This document shows, one piece after another, positions 24,783-34,136 of a stretch of DNA of 64,000 nt. The notes beneath the pieces are model-generated. The model was not told the DNA's origin, did not search any database, and saw only the letters and a list, made by a program, of their open reading frames with translations. Source of the stretch: Xanthobacteraceae bacterium (GTDB lineage Bacteria > Pseudomonadota > Alphaproteobacteria > Rhizobiales > Xanthobacteraceae); contig CP075369.1 of assembly GCA_019454205.1 (NCBI GenBank), forward strand, positions 496,001 through 560,000, given 5' to 3'. Position 1 is the stretch's first letter; each line of letters opens with the position of its first letter. Made by a program: the position numbers and the translations under genes.

Positions 24783-24806
24783 AAAAAAGAAAACAGGGAG
24801 CGATAA

Positions 24807-25682
24807 ATGTCTTTGAGCGGCAAAACCCTTTTCATCACTGGCGCGTCGCGCGGTATCGGCCTTGCGATTGCGCTGAAGGCGGCGAAAGACGGCGCTAACA
24901 TCGCAATCGCTGCGAAGACCGATACGCCGCATCCAAAACTGCCCGGCACCATTCACTCGGCAGCCGAGGAAATCGAAAAGGCGGGCGGCAAGGCGCTCCC
25001 GCTGGTCGTGGACGTGCGCGACGAGGTGAACGTCAACGAGGCGCTCAAAAAAACCGCCGATAAATTCGGCGGCATCGACATCGTCGTGAACAACGCGAGC
25101 GCGATCCAGTTGCTTTCCACCTCGCAGCTCGACATGAAGCGCTTCGATCTGATGCATCAGATCAACACCCGCGGCACTTTCGCCGTTTCGAAGTTCGCGA
25201 TCCCATTCCTCGAAAAATCGAAGAACCCGCATATCCTGATGATGTCGCCGCCGCTCGACATGAAGGAAAAGTGGTTCGCTCCCCACACTGGCTACACCAT
25301 GGCGAAGTTCGGCATGAGCATGGTGGTGCTCGGCCTCGCGGGCGAATTGCGCTCGAAAGGCATCGCGGTGAATGCGCTGTGGCCGCGCACCACGATTGCG
25401 ACCGCGGCCGTGAACAACCTGCTCGGCGGCGATGCGCTGATGCAGCGTTCGCGCACGCCGGAAATTCTGGCCGATGCCGCCGTGCGCATCTTCGGAAAGC
25501 CGTCGCGCGAGTTTTCGGGAAATTTCCTGGTTGACGACAACTTCCTCGCCGGTGAGGGCATCACCGACTTCGACCAGTACCGCGTCAATCCGGCGCAATC
25601 GCTGCAAATCGACTTCTTCGTTCCCGATTCGATGCCGACCCCGCCGGGAGTGAGCTTGGACGCACTACAGCGCGCGGGTTAA
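24807..25682 (+). CDS. Short-chain dehydrogenase/reductase, HSDL2-like
   Basis: The 291-residue product has the cofactor loop TGASRGIG at 11-18, the NNAS motif, and the catalytic pair in GYTMAKFGMS (Tyr-x3-Lys). Segments such as AKTDTPHPKLPGTIHSAAEE and LWPRTTIATAAVNNLLGGD are typical of the HSDL2-type branch, found in peroxisomes in animals and often near fatty-acid genes in bacteria. A GGGAGCGATAA sequence supplies the ribosome binding site. It lies between the acyl-CoA dehydrogenase and the deacetylase-family gene (8 bp gap). A role in lipid metabolism is inferred from context. Confidence 0.87.
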   Translation: MSLSGKTLFITGASRGIGLAIALKAAKDGANIAIAAKTDTPHPKLPGTIHSAAEEIEKAGGKALPLVVDVRDEVNVNEALKKTADKFGGIDIVVNNASAIQLLSTSQLDMKRFDLMHQINTRGTFAVSKFAIPFLEKSKNPHILMMSPPLDMKEKWFAPHTGYTMAKFGMSMVVLGLAGELRSKGIAVNALWPRTTIATAAVNNLLGGDALMQRSRTPEILADAAVRIFGKPSREFSGNFLVDDNFLAGEGITDFDQYRVNPAQSLQIDFFVPDSMPTPPGVSLDALQRAG

Positions 25683-25690
25683 GATAGGGG

Positions 25691-26620
<930 letters not shown>

Positions 26621-26632
26621 CGGAAAACGAAA

Positions 26633-26893
26633 ATGGCAAAAGACCCGAAAGACGCGAATGGCGACGTGGCGGCGCTTCCCTTCGAGAAGGCGCTCGCGGA
26701 ACTGGAAGCCATCGTGCAGAAGCTTGAGGGCGGCAATGTCGCCCTCGAGGAATCCATCAAAATCTACGAGCGCGGCGAAGCGCTGAAAAAGCGTTGCGAA
26801 ACGCTGCTGCGTGACGCCGAGGCGCGGGTCGACAAAATCACCCTCGACGCCAAGGGCAAGCCTTCGGGAACCGGGCCGCTCGACCCCGCGTAA
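26633..26893 (+). CDS. xseB: Exodeoxyribonuclease VII small subunit
   Basis: XseB binds XseA to form the nuclease that trims single-stranded DNA ends. The 86-residue product has the family core LPFEKALAELEAIVQKLEGGNVALEESIKIYERGEALKKRCETLL, a two-helix hairpin; only short parts of it are needed for recognition (KALAELEAIV, LEGGNVALEES). The gene stands directly before dxs, a common bacterial arrangement. Because XseB is needed in excess, its own ribosome binding site (GGAAAACGAAA) is unremarkable. Confidence 0.93.
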   Translation: MAKDPKDANGDVAALPFEKALAELEAIVQKLEGGNVALEESIKIYERGEALKKRCETLLRDAEARVDKITLDAKGKPSGTGPLDPA

Positions 26894-26976
26894 AAGGCTG
26901 CCGCCAAAGCAGGAAACGCCTTGCGACAACCGCTGCCTTGTAGAAGCCGTTAAAAACGCTGATAGTTTCGTCTGCA

Positions 26977-28908
26977 ATGAATGAAGTTTCGCCCCCCTCC
27001 CGGACGCCTCTGCTCGACAAGGTGCCCACGCCGCAAGCGCTCCGCACGCTGGCAGAGGGCGACCTGCGTCAGCTTGCCGACGAGCTGCGGACCGAAACCA
27101 TCGACGCGGTTTCGGTCACCGGCGGTCATCTGGGCGCGGGCCTTGGCGTCGTCGAACTGACGGTCGCGCTGCATTATGTGTTCGACACGCCACGCGACCG
27201 GCTGATCTGGGACGTCGGCCACCAGGCCTATCCGCACAAGATCATCACCGGCCGCCGCGACCGCATCCGCACCTTGCGTATGGGCGGCGGGCTTTCCGGT
27301 TTCACCAAGCGCAGCGAAAGCGTCTACGACACCTTCGGCGCGGGACACGCCTCGACCTCGATTTCCGCCGGCTTCGGCATGGCGGTCGCGCGCGATCTCA
27401 ACGGCGACAACCGTAACGTCATCTGCGTGATCGGCGACGGCTCGATGTCGGCGGGCATGGCCTATGAAGCCATGAACAACGCGGGCGCTGCCGGCAGCCG
27501 CCTGATCGTGGTGCTCAACGACAACGACATGTCGATTGCGCCGCCGGTCGGCGCGATGTCGGCCTATTTCTCGCGGCTGATTTCCGGCCGCACCTACAAC
27601 GCGCTGCGCGACGTCGGTAAGAAGGTGACGGCGAAGCTGCCGAAACGCATCGACGATCTGATCACGCGCGGCATCGAACACTGGCGCGGTTACATTACCG
27701 GCGGCACGCTGTTCGAGGAACTCGGCTTCAGCTATGTCGGCCCCATCGACGGCCACAACCTCGACCACCTGCTACCCGTCCTGAAGAACGTGCGCGACAA
27801 CGAGCCGGGACCGGTGCTGGTCCATGTCGTCACGCAGAAGGGCAAGGGCTACGCGCCCGCCGAAGCGTCCGACGACAAGTATCATGGCGTCGTGAAGTTC
27901 GACGTGCGCACCGGCGCGCAGACGAAAGCGAAAGCGGGCGCGCCGTCCTACACCAAGGTATTCGCGGAATCGCTCATCAAGGAAGCGCGCAAGGACGACA
28001 AGATCGTCGCGATCACGGCGGCGATGCCTTCCGGTACCGGCCTCGACCTGTTCGGTAAGGAATTTCCGAACCGCACCTTCGACGTCGGCATCGCCGAGCA
28101 GCACGCCGTAACCTTCGCGGCGGGTCTGGCCACCGAAGGCTACAAGCCGTTTGCCGCGATCTATTCGACGTTCCTGCAACGCGCCTACGATCAGGTCGTG
28201 CATGACGTGGCGGTACAGAAACTTCCCGTGCGTTTTGCCATCGACCGCGCCGGACTGGTCGGCGCCGATGGCGCGACCCACGCCGGTTCGTTCGATGTTG
28301 CCTATCTCGCCTGTCTGCCGGACATGGTGGTGATGGCTGCGGCCGACGAAGCAGAACTCGTCCACATGGTCGCGACCGCGGCCGCGATCGACGACCGCCC
28401 GTCAGCGTTCCGTTATCCGCGCGGCGAGGGCACAGGCGTCGCGATGCCGGCGGAAGGCGTGCCGCTCGAAATCGGCAAGGGCCGTATCCTGCGCGAAGGC
28501 AACAAGGTCGCGCTGCTCTCGCTCGGCACGCGGCTCACGGAAGCGCTACGCGCGGCGGACGAACTGGCGGCGATGGGCCTGCCCGCGACGGTCGCGGATG
28601 CGCGCTTCGCAAAGCCGCTCGACCGCGATCTCGTCCTGCGGCTCGCACGCGAACATGAAGTGCTGATCACCATCGAGGAAGGCTCGGTTGGCGGCTTCGG
28701 CAGCCATGTGCTCGAACTGCTGGCGAAGGAAGGTGCGCTCGACAACGGCTTGAAGATCCGGCCGATGGTGTTGCCGGATATTTTCCAGGATCACGACTCG
28801 CCCGCGAAGATGTACGAACGTGCTGGACTCGACGCGCGTGGCATCGTCACAACCGTGCTTGCGGCGCTCGGTCGCGAAACTTCGATGCTCGGCGGCCGCA
28901 GCGCCTGA
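26977..28908 (+). CDS. dxs: 1-deoxy-D-xylulose-5-phosphate synthase
   Basis: Dxs condenses pyruvate and glyceraldehyde-3-phosphate to DXP, the entry step of the MEP isoprenoid pathway and also a precursor of thiamine and pyridoxal. The 643-residue product has the thiamine-diphosphate motif GDGSMSAGMAYEAMNNAG, the N-terminal SVTGGHLGAGLGVVELT and WDVGHQAYPHKI, and the transketolase pyrimidine domain with DVGIAEQHAVTFAAG. Length is normal. It ends 2 bp from the convergent secreted-protein gene. Confidence 0.96.
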   Translation: MNEVSPPSRTPLLDKVPTPQALRTLAEGDLRQLADELRTETIDAVSVTGGHLGAGLGVVELTVALHYVFDTPRDRLIWDVGHQAYPHKIITGRRDRIRTLRMGGGLSGFTKRSESVYDTFGAGHASTSISAGFGMAVARDLNGDNRNVICVIGDGSMSAGMAYEAMNNAGAAGSRLIVVLNDNDMSIAPPVGAMSAYFSRLISGRTYNALRDVGKKVTAKLPKRIDDLITRGIEHWRGYITGGTLFEELGFSYVGPIDGHNLDHLLPVLKNVRDNEPGPVLVHVVTQKGKGYAPAEASDDKYHGVVKFDVRTGAQTKAKAGAPSYTKVFAESLIKEARKDDKIVAITAAMPSGTGLDLFGKEFPNRTFDVGIAEQHAVTFAAGLATEGYKPFAAIYSTFLQRAYDQVVHDVAVQKLPVRFAIDRAGLVGADGATHAGSFDVAYLACLPDMVVMAAADEAELVHMVATAAAIDDRPSAFRYPRGEGTGVAMPAEGVPLEIGKGRILREGNKVALLSLGTRLTEALRAADELAAMGLPATVADARFAKPLDRDLVLRLAREHEVLITIEEGSVGGFGSHVLELLAKEGALDNGLKIRPMVLPDIFQDHDSPAKMYERAGLDARGIVTTVLAALGRETSMLGGRSA

Positions 28909-28910
28909 TT

Positions 28911-29522
28911 TCAGTTTTTCGCGTTACAGGCGGCCGCAAACTGCTCGGCCTTGCGTCCGAGCGTTTTCAGCGACACGCCGACCTTGCGGCCCGGCAATTC
29001 GATGATCATCGTTTCGCCCGCTTTGAACATGTCGACCAGCATTTCCGTGCCGCGCAAGATTCCACCCACATCGAGACGCTTCTGCTTGGTGTCGGCGAAG
29101 GCGGTGCCTGCGATTTCCACGCGCTCTTTGCCGCTGTGCAGCCGCAGCCGCGCCGGATCGCCGCGCTTCGTGCCGGGCGAGGCGTTATGCGCCACTACGC
29201 GCACGGTGCCGCTGCCGGGCTGGCAGGAAAAAGCGATCAGGATGTCATCGCCCCTGCGCGCGCCGAACGAGAGCAGGGGACCGTCCGCGCTGCGTACATA
29301 GCGCCAGATGCGCGGCGAACCGTCGTCGTCACCGTCGATACGCGCTTCTTTCGGCTTCGCGCCTTTCTTGGTTTTGGCGGGCGCTTTGGCCTTCGGTTTT
29401 GCCTGCGCTTGCACAGCCTTATCGAATTGCGGCGGCGTGCCTGTAACCCATGCGCTGGCGGGGACGGCGAAAGCGATTGCAAACGCCAGCGGCATCCAGA
29501 AAAGCCGCACCGAAACAAACAT
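28911..29522 (-). CDS. Secreted hypothetical protein
   Basis: Started at the ATG at 29522, the 203-residue product has a signal peptide (MFVSVRLFWMPLAFAIAFAVPASA) and a lysine/alanine-rich linker (PKAKAPAKTKKGAKPKEA). A globular domain follows with SFGARRGDDILIAFSCQPGSGTV and MFKAGETMIIELPGRKVGVSLKTLG, and one conserved-looking cysteine near each end. The N-terminal extension of the open frame is not credible as protein because it has no signal features and overlaps tlyA on the other strand. Probably periplasmic; function unknown. Confidence 0.75.
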   Translation of the reverse strand: MFVSVRLFWMPLAFAIAFAVPASAWVTGTPPQFDKAVQAQAKPKAKAPAKTKKGAKPKEARIDGDDDGSPRIWRYVRSADGPLLSFGARRGDDILIAFSCQPGSGTVRVVAHNASPGTKRGDPARLRLHSGKERVEIAGTAFADTKQKRLDVGGILRGTEMLVDMFKAGETMIIELPGRKVGVSLKTLGRKAEQFAAACNAKN

Positions 29523-29643
29523 GTTATCCTCGGAAAAGAACTTCACGGTCTTGCAATGCCAAGCCATGTAGCATCGCGCGTTACACTTCGCCAGCGTAAC
29601 TGTGCAAAGCGGGCCATACCATGGCGCATAAACCGGCAGGCAG

Positions 29644-30372
29644 ATGAGCAAGTCAGAACGCGCCGATAAACTTCTCGTGTCCCGCGGCTTCTTTGAAAGC
29701 CGCGAGCGCGCGCAGGCTGCCATCGAAGCCGGACTGGTGACGGCCGATGGCGCGAAAATCGGCAAACCATCGCAACAGATCGCGCAGGATGCGGAGATTT
29801 CCGCCCAAGCGGTACATCCATACGTTTCGCGCGGCGCACTGAAACTCGAAGCAGCCTTGAATCATTTCAAAATCGACCCGCGTGGAAAAGTTTGTCTCGA
29901 TGTCGGCGCGTCAACGGGCGGATTTACCGAGATCCTGCTCGCGCGCGGCGCGGCGAAAGTTTATGCGGTCGATACCGGCACGGATCAGTTGCACACGCGG
30001 CTGCGCAACGACCCGCGCGTCGTCTCCTTCGAGCAGACCGACATCCGCAAGCTGGAAGAAGCGGCAATCCCCGACGAAGCCGCGCTCATCGTGATCGATG
30101 TCAGCTTCATTTCGCTGGAATTGGTGCTGCCACAGGCGCTCGCCTTCGCCGCACCTCACGCCGAACTGGTCGCGCTCATCAAGCCGCAATTCGAGGCGGG
30201 CCGCGAGCACGTGAAGAAAGGCATCGTGCGCGATCCGGCCGTGCACGATGCCGTGTGCCAGCGCGTTGAGTTACTGGTGGGACGGCAGGGTTGGCGGCTG
30301 CGTGGCACCATTCCGTCACCGATCACGGGAGGGGACGGCAACGCCGAGTTCCTGCTTTATGCGGAACACTAG
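29644..30372 (+). CDS. tlyA: TlyA-family rRNA methyltransferase
   Basis: The 242-residue product combines an N-terminal S4 RNA-binding domain (RADKLLVSRGFFESRERAQAAIEAG) with an FtsJ-like SAM-binding domain (LDVGASTGGFTEILLARGA, YAVDTGTDQLH, IVIDVSFISLELVLPQAL, LIKPQFEAGRE). Characterised TlyA proteins add 2'-O-methyl groups to 16S and 23S rRNA and the old label 'hemolysin' is misleading. It follows dxs in the same direction, with one convergent gene in between, and precedes the MATE and TrmA-like genes. Confidence 0.9.
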   Translation: MSKSERADKLLVSRGFFESRERAQAAIEAGLVTADGAKIGKPSQQIAQDAEISAQAVHPYVSRGALKLEAALNHFKIDPRGKVCLDVGASTGGFTEILLARGAAKVYAVDTGTDQLHTRLRNDPRVVSFEQTDIRKLEEAAIPDEAALIVIDVSFISLELVLPQALAFAAPHAELVALIKPQFEAGREHVKKGIVRDPAVHDAVCQRVELLVGRQGWRLRGTIPSPITGGDGNAEFLLYAEH

Positions 30373-30483
30373 GCTGCGCGTTTAGCCCGTCTTGCTGGCT
30401 TTGCCGTCATCTGTCCTTCGCAGAGCGGGTGCAAGCAAATCAGCCTTTCTATTGCCGCAAGGTGAGCTACAAGTCCCGCATCC

Positions 30484-31932
30484 ATGCATGGCATGACTCC
30501 CATACCTGCCGCCGGAACTCCGGGCGGCCTCAGCCCTTGGCGCGCCGAGCTGACCGAGACGATCCGGCTTGCCTTGCCGATCGCGCTGACCCAGCTCGGC
30601 CAGGTCGCGATGATGACGACCGATCTCGCGCTGGTCGGCCGCCTCGGCGGCGATGCTATTGCGGGTGCCGCGCTGGCGCAGGTGATCCTGTTTGCCGCGT
30701 TCGTGCTTGGCATGGGTCTGGTTTCCGCGGTTGCGCCGCTCGCCGCGCAGTCCTTTGGCGCGCGCGAACCGCGCATGGTGCGCCGCTCGTTGCGCGTCGG
30801 GCTGTGGGCCGCGACGCTGCTCGGCATCCCGATGACCGCAGGCCAACTTTGGGGCGAGGAATTGCTGCTCGCGCTCGGACAGGAAAAGCAGGTCGCAGCA
30901 TTCGCCGCAGAATATCTCCGTGGACTCGCGTGGAGCCTCATTCCGGCGTGGTGGTTCATCGCCATTCGCGGTTTCATGGGCGCGGTGAACCGGCCTGAGC
31001 CTGCGCTCTGGATTACGCTTGCCGCCGTCCCCGCAAATTTCGCAATTGCCTACGTGCTGATCTTCGGCACGTTCGGCGCGCCCGAACTCGGCATTCTCGG
31101 CGCGGGCGTTGCGACCACCGTGGTCAATCTCGGCATGTGCGCGGCAGCGTTATGGGTTTGCTATCGCCAGCGCCCGTTTAAGAAGTATCAGGTGCTTGGA
31201 AAGTTCTGGCGCTCCGACGGCCACCTGATGAAACAACTGATCGTTGTCGGCGCGCCGATGTCGGGCACGTTCCTGCTCGAATACGGCTTGTTCGGCGGCG
31301 CGGGACTGATCGTCGGCCTGTTCGGTGCGAGCGCGCTCGCGGCGCACCAGATCGCGCTGCAGATCGCCGCCGTGCTGTTCATGATTCCGTTCGGTATCGC
31401 GATGGCCGCGACCGTCCGCGTCGGGCAGGAAGCGGGCCGGAAAAACCCGGAAGGCGCACGCCGTGCGGGCTTCGTCGCGGTCGGGCTTTCGTTCGCGTTC
31501 ATGTTCGTGATGACGGTCGTGGTGATGCTGGGCCGCAACGTCGCACCGCTGTTCTTCATGGACTCGTACATGAAGGACGTGGAGCAGATTGTCGCGATTG
31601 CCTCGTGGCTGCTGGTTCTCGGCTCCACCTTCTTCGTTGCGGATGGCGTACAGACGGCGGCGGCGGGCGCATTGCGCGGCCTGAACGACACGCGCGTGCC
31701 GCTTCTGTTCGCGGGACTCAGTTTCTGGATCGTCGGCTTTGGCGCGCTCTATTTGCTCGCGTTCCCGCTGAAGCTCGGCGTCACCGGGGTCTGGATCGGT
31801 TTCACCATCGGCCTGCTGGTCTATGCCGCGCTGCTGGTCTGGCGTTTCCATGCGCTGACGGCGCGGGGCTATATCCCCGAGGCGCCGAAGGCCGAGCACG
31901 TCGCCCACGGCAAGCCGCTTCCTGCCGAGTAA
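30484..31932 (+). CDS. MATE-family multidrug efflux transporter
   Basis: The 482-residue inner-membrane protein has about twelve hydrophobic helices in two related halves, as in NorM-type MATE pumps (ALPIALTQLGQVAMMTTDLALVG, FGAREPRMVRRSLRVG, GAPMSGTFLLEYGLFGG, VADGVQTAAAGALRGLNDTRVP). MATE proteins export cationic drugs and metabolites in exchange for H+ or Na+. A second ATG three codons into the frame (30493) is an equally possible start. The TrmA-like gene follows 22 bp later. Substrate unknown. Confidence 0.9.
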   Translation: MHGMTPIPAAGTPGGLSPWRAELTETIRLALPIALTQLGQVAMMTTDLALVGRLGGDAIAGAALAQVILFAAFVLGMGLVSAVAPLAAQSFGAREPRMVRRSLRVGLWAATLLGIPMTAGQLWGEELLLALGQEKQVAAFAAEYLRGLAWSLIPAWWFIAIRGFMGAVNRPEPALWITLAAVPANFAIAYVLIFGTFGAPELGILGAGVATTVVNLGMCAAALWVCYRQRPFKKYQVLGKFWRSDGHLMKQLIVVGAPMSGTFLLEYGLFGGAGLIVGLFGASALAAHQIALQIAAVLFMIPFGIAMAATVRVGQEAGRKNPEGARRAGFVAVGLSFAFMFVMTVVVMLGRNVAPLFFMDSYMKDVEQIVAIASWLLVLGSTFFVADGVQTAAAGALRGLNDTRVPLLFAGLSFWIVGFGALYLLAFPLKLGVTGVWIGFTIGLLVYAALLVWRFHALTARGYIPEAPKAEHVAHGKPLPAE

Positions 31933-31954
31933 ATTCGCCGCTATCCCTGCTGCC

Positions 31955-33178
31955 ATGATCGACGAGGAAGTACGGATCGATTCCATTGGCCGACAAGGCG
32001 ATGGCGTGGCGGAGACGGCGGATGGCCGCGTCCATGTCGCGTACACGCTGCCGGGAGAGCGCGTGCGCATTCGGCGCGACAGCGAACGCGGCACGCTCCT
32101 CGAAATCATCGAGCCTTCGCTGGATCGGATCGCGCCGGTTTGCAAACATTTCGGCGTGTGCGGCGGCTGCGCGCTCCAGCACTGGGCGGACGCGCCTTAT
32201 CTCGCGTGGAAGCGCGAGATCGTCGTAGCCGCGCTGAACCGCGCAGGCGTAGAGACGGCAATCGGCGCAATCGAGCCACAGAACAAAAGCGGCCGCTGGC
32301 GCGCAGTGTTCCACGCGGGGCGTAAGGAAAAACCGGAAGCGGTGGGATTCGCCGAACGCCGCTCGCACAGGATTGTCGAGATCGAGGAGTGTCCGGTGCT
32401 GTCGCCGGAACTGGAGAAATCGCTTCCCGTCGCGCGCGAGCTTGCTGCGATCCTCGCGCCAACAGGAAAACCGCTCGATCTGCACTTCACGCATACGGGC
32501 AGCCTCGACATCGACATTCGCGGGCCGGGAAAATTACCGGAGAAGATCGAGGCGAAGCTGGTCGCTTTCGCAGCGAAGAAGGTGCTGCCGCGCATTTCGT
32601 TGCATGGCGTGCCGGTCACGCAGGTTTCTGCGCCCGGCCTGAAAATCGGCCGCGCCTTCGTCAAGCTGCCGCCGGGTCCGTTTCTGCAGGCCACGCACGA
32701 CGCGGAGCGTGCGCTCGGTGAGAAAGTTCTAGCTGCCGCGAACGGCGCGAAAACGGCGATGGACCTGTTCTGCGGCATCGGTACTTTCGCGCTGAGGCTT
32801 GCGGAGAAGGCGAAGGTAGCTGCGTTCGACTCCGATCTGCGTGCAATCGCCGCCTTGAATGAAGCTGCGAAAGCGCCGGGCCTGAAGCCGGTGAATGCTT
32901 CCGTCCGCGATCTGTTCCGCTGGCCGCTGGTTGCGGATGAATTGAAGAAGTTCGATTTCGTGGTGCTCGATCCGCCGCGGCAGGGCGCGGAAGCGCAATG
33001 CCGCGAGATTGCGAAGTCGAAGCTGAGGCGGCTCGCCTATGTATCGTGTGACGCCGACACCTTCGCGCGCGATGCGAAGATCCTACGCGATGCGGGCTTT
33101 GCGCTGGAGAGCGTGACGCCGGTCGATCAATTTCGTTATTCCCCGCATGTCGAAGTCGTTGGGGTCTTCGCGCGTTAA
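31955..33178 (+). CDS. TrmA/RlmD-family RNA (uracil-5-)-methyltransferase
   Basis: The 407-residue enzyme should methylate a uracil in rRNA or tRNA. It starts with a TRAM-like domain (EEVRIDSIGRQGDGVAE), followed by the [4Fe-4S] cysteines CKHFGVCGGCALQHW, then the SAM domain DLFCGIGTFALRLAEKA, the DPPRQGAEAQ motif and the catalytic cysteine in YVSCDADTFARD. This layout fits RlmC/RlmD rather than plain TrmA, which lacks the cluster. Its TAA overlaps the stop of the convergent DUF1194 gene by three bases, so the genes share a terminus. Confidence 0.9.
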   Translation: MIDEEVRIDSIGRQGDGVAETADGRVHVAYTLPGERVRIRRDSERGTLLEIIEPSLDRIAPVCKHFGVCGGCALQHWADAPYLAWKREIVVAALNRAGVETAIGAIEPQNKSGRWRAVFHAGRKEKPEAVGFAERRSHRIVEIEECPVLSPELEKSLPVARELAAILAPTGKPLDLHFTHTGSLDIDIRGPGKLPEKIEAKLVAFAAKKVLPRISLHGVPVTQVSAPGLKIGRAFVKLPPGPFLQATHDAERALGEKVLAAANGAKTAMDLFCGIGTFALRLAEKAKVAAFDSDLRAIAALNEAAKAPGLKPVNASVRDLFRWPLVADELKKFDFVVLDPPRQGAEAQCREIAKSKLRRLAYVSCDADTFARDAKILRDAGFALESVTPVDQFRYSPHVEVVGVFAR

Positions 33179-33990
33179 TTCCCCCAGCGCTGCATCCACA
33201 TCGACTCGCCGATGGTGCAGGAAACGCGCGGCGGTTTTACCGCCGGGATGGTTTGCATCGTAAAGCCGTTCGGTTTGATGCCCGACACTTCGAGAATGAG
33301 TTTCTGCCTGACCGCGTTCACGAATTGCGAACGCTCGCGCACTGGGATGACGAACGAACCCGTGCCGCCGATCACGCAGTCCTCATAGTATTCGTGCAGG
33401 TTCGGAATATCGAGCATCGAGCCGGTCGGCGCCTTCAGTTGCAGCGGCAGGCCGTTGATGACGATGCCCTTCGCGACGATCTCGTCGCGCGTCGGTTCGA
33501 TCAGCGGTCCCTGGTTGTTGGTGCCGTCGCCGGATACGTCGATCACGCGCCGCACGCCCTTGAAATCCGAGGTGCCGAACTGCGCCGCTGAAAACAATAA
33601 TGCGCTGGAAATCGAGGTGCGGTACGTGCGCCGGATTTGCGCGGCTGCGAGCTTGTCGGCGAAGGCCTGCGCCGTTGCCGCGTTCTCGATCAGCGTCCAC
33701 GGCACGACGATGGTCTGTTCGTGCGAACCGGCCCACTCGATGTAGATGACGGCGATCTTTCCGTGCGCGCCGTTGCGCAAGGCGTCGACAAAATCCTTGG
33801 AGGTCAGCGCCTGAATGTAGCCTTCACGCTGGAGCGTCAGTTCGTCGTAATCCATTGAGTAGGAAATATCGACGGCCAGCACGAGTTCGACATCGACGGG
33901 AACAGGCGAACCCGCGCGCGAGGGCAGCGCGAACAGCGCCGCCAACGATGCCATCAAGGAAGCCGTAACGAGAAGGCCGAACCCACGCAT
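33175..33990 (-). CDS. DUF1194 (von Willebrand A-like) secreted protein
   Basis: The 271-residue precursor has a signal peptide (MRGFGLLVTASLMASLAALFALPSRA) and a VWA-like fold with a MIDAS-type start, VLAVDISYSMDYDE, plus VIDVSGDGTNNQG. DUF1194 proteins are typical of Alphaproteobacteria and probably act as metal-dependent adhesion or scaffold proteins in the periplasm; no activity is established to my knowledge. Two cysteines (YEDCVIGG and RVSCTIGE) could be linked. It is convergent with the methyltransferase gene and reads away from ribBX. Confidence 0.85.
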   Translation of the reverse strand: MRGFGLLVTASLMASLAALFALPSRAGSPVPVDVELVLAVDISYSMDYDELTLQREGYIQALTSKDFVDALRNGAHGKIAVIYIEWAGSHEQTIVVPWTLIENAATAQAFADKLAAAQIRRTYRTSISSALLFSAAQFGTSDFKGVRRVIDVSGDGTNNQGPLIEPTRDEIVAKGIVINGLPLQLKAPTGSMLDIPNLHEYYEDCVIGGTGSFVIPVRERSQFVNAVRQKLILEVSGIKPNGFTMQTIPAVKPPRVSCTIGESMWMQRWGN

Positions 33991-34069
33991 CGCGAAATCC
34001 TCCGCCGGAAGGATTAGCTATGCAAAAGGTGGCACGAAACGGGCAGGCGGGGGAGTAGGGCAGTGTCCT

Positions 34070-34121
34070 GAATCTGAAGTTCGCCACACTTTCCGGTGCG
34101 CTCACTGCGAACTTCGGATTC
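34070..34121. repeat. Long inverted repeat between DUF1194 and ribBX genes
   Basis: GAATCTGAAGTTCGC at 34070-34084 faces GCGAACTTCGGATTC at 34107-34121, a 15-bp stem with one G-U pair and a 22-base loop. It lies 15 bp beyond the ribBX stop. On the minus strand no T-run follows, and on the plus strand AAAAGGG follows, so it is not a textbook terminator, but it could protect the 3' end of the ribBX mRNA. Confidence 0.6.
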
Positions 34122-34136
34122 AAAAGGGTACTGGCG

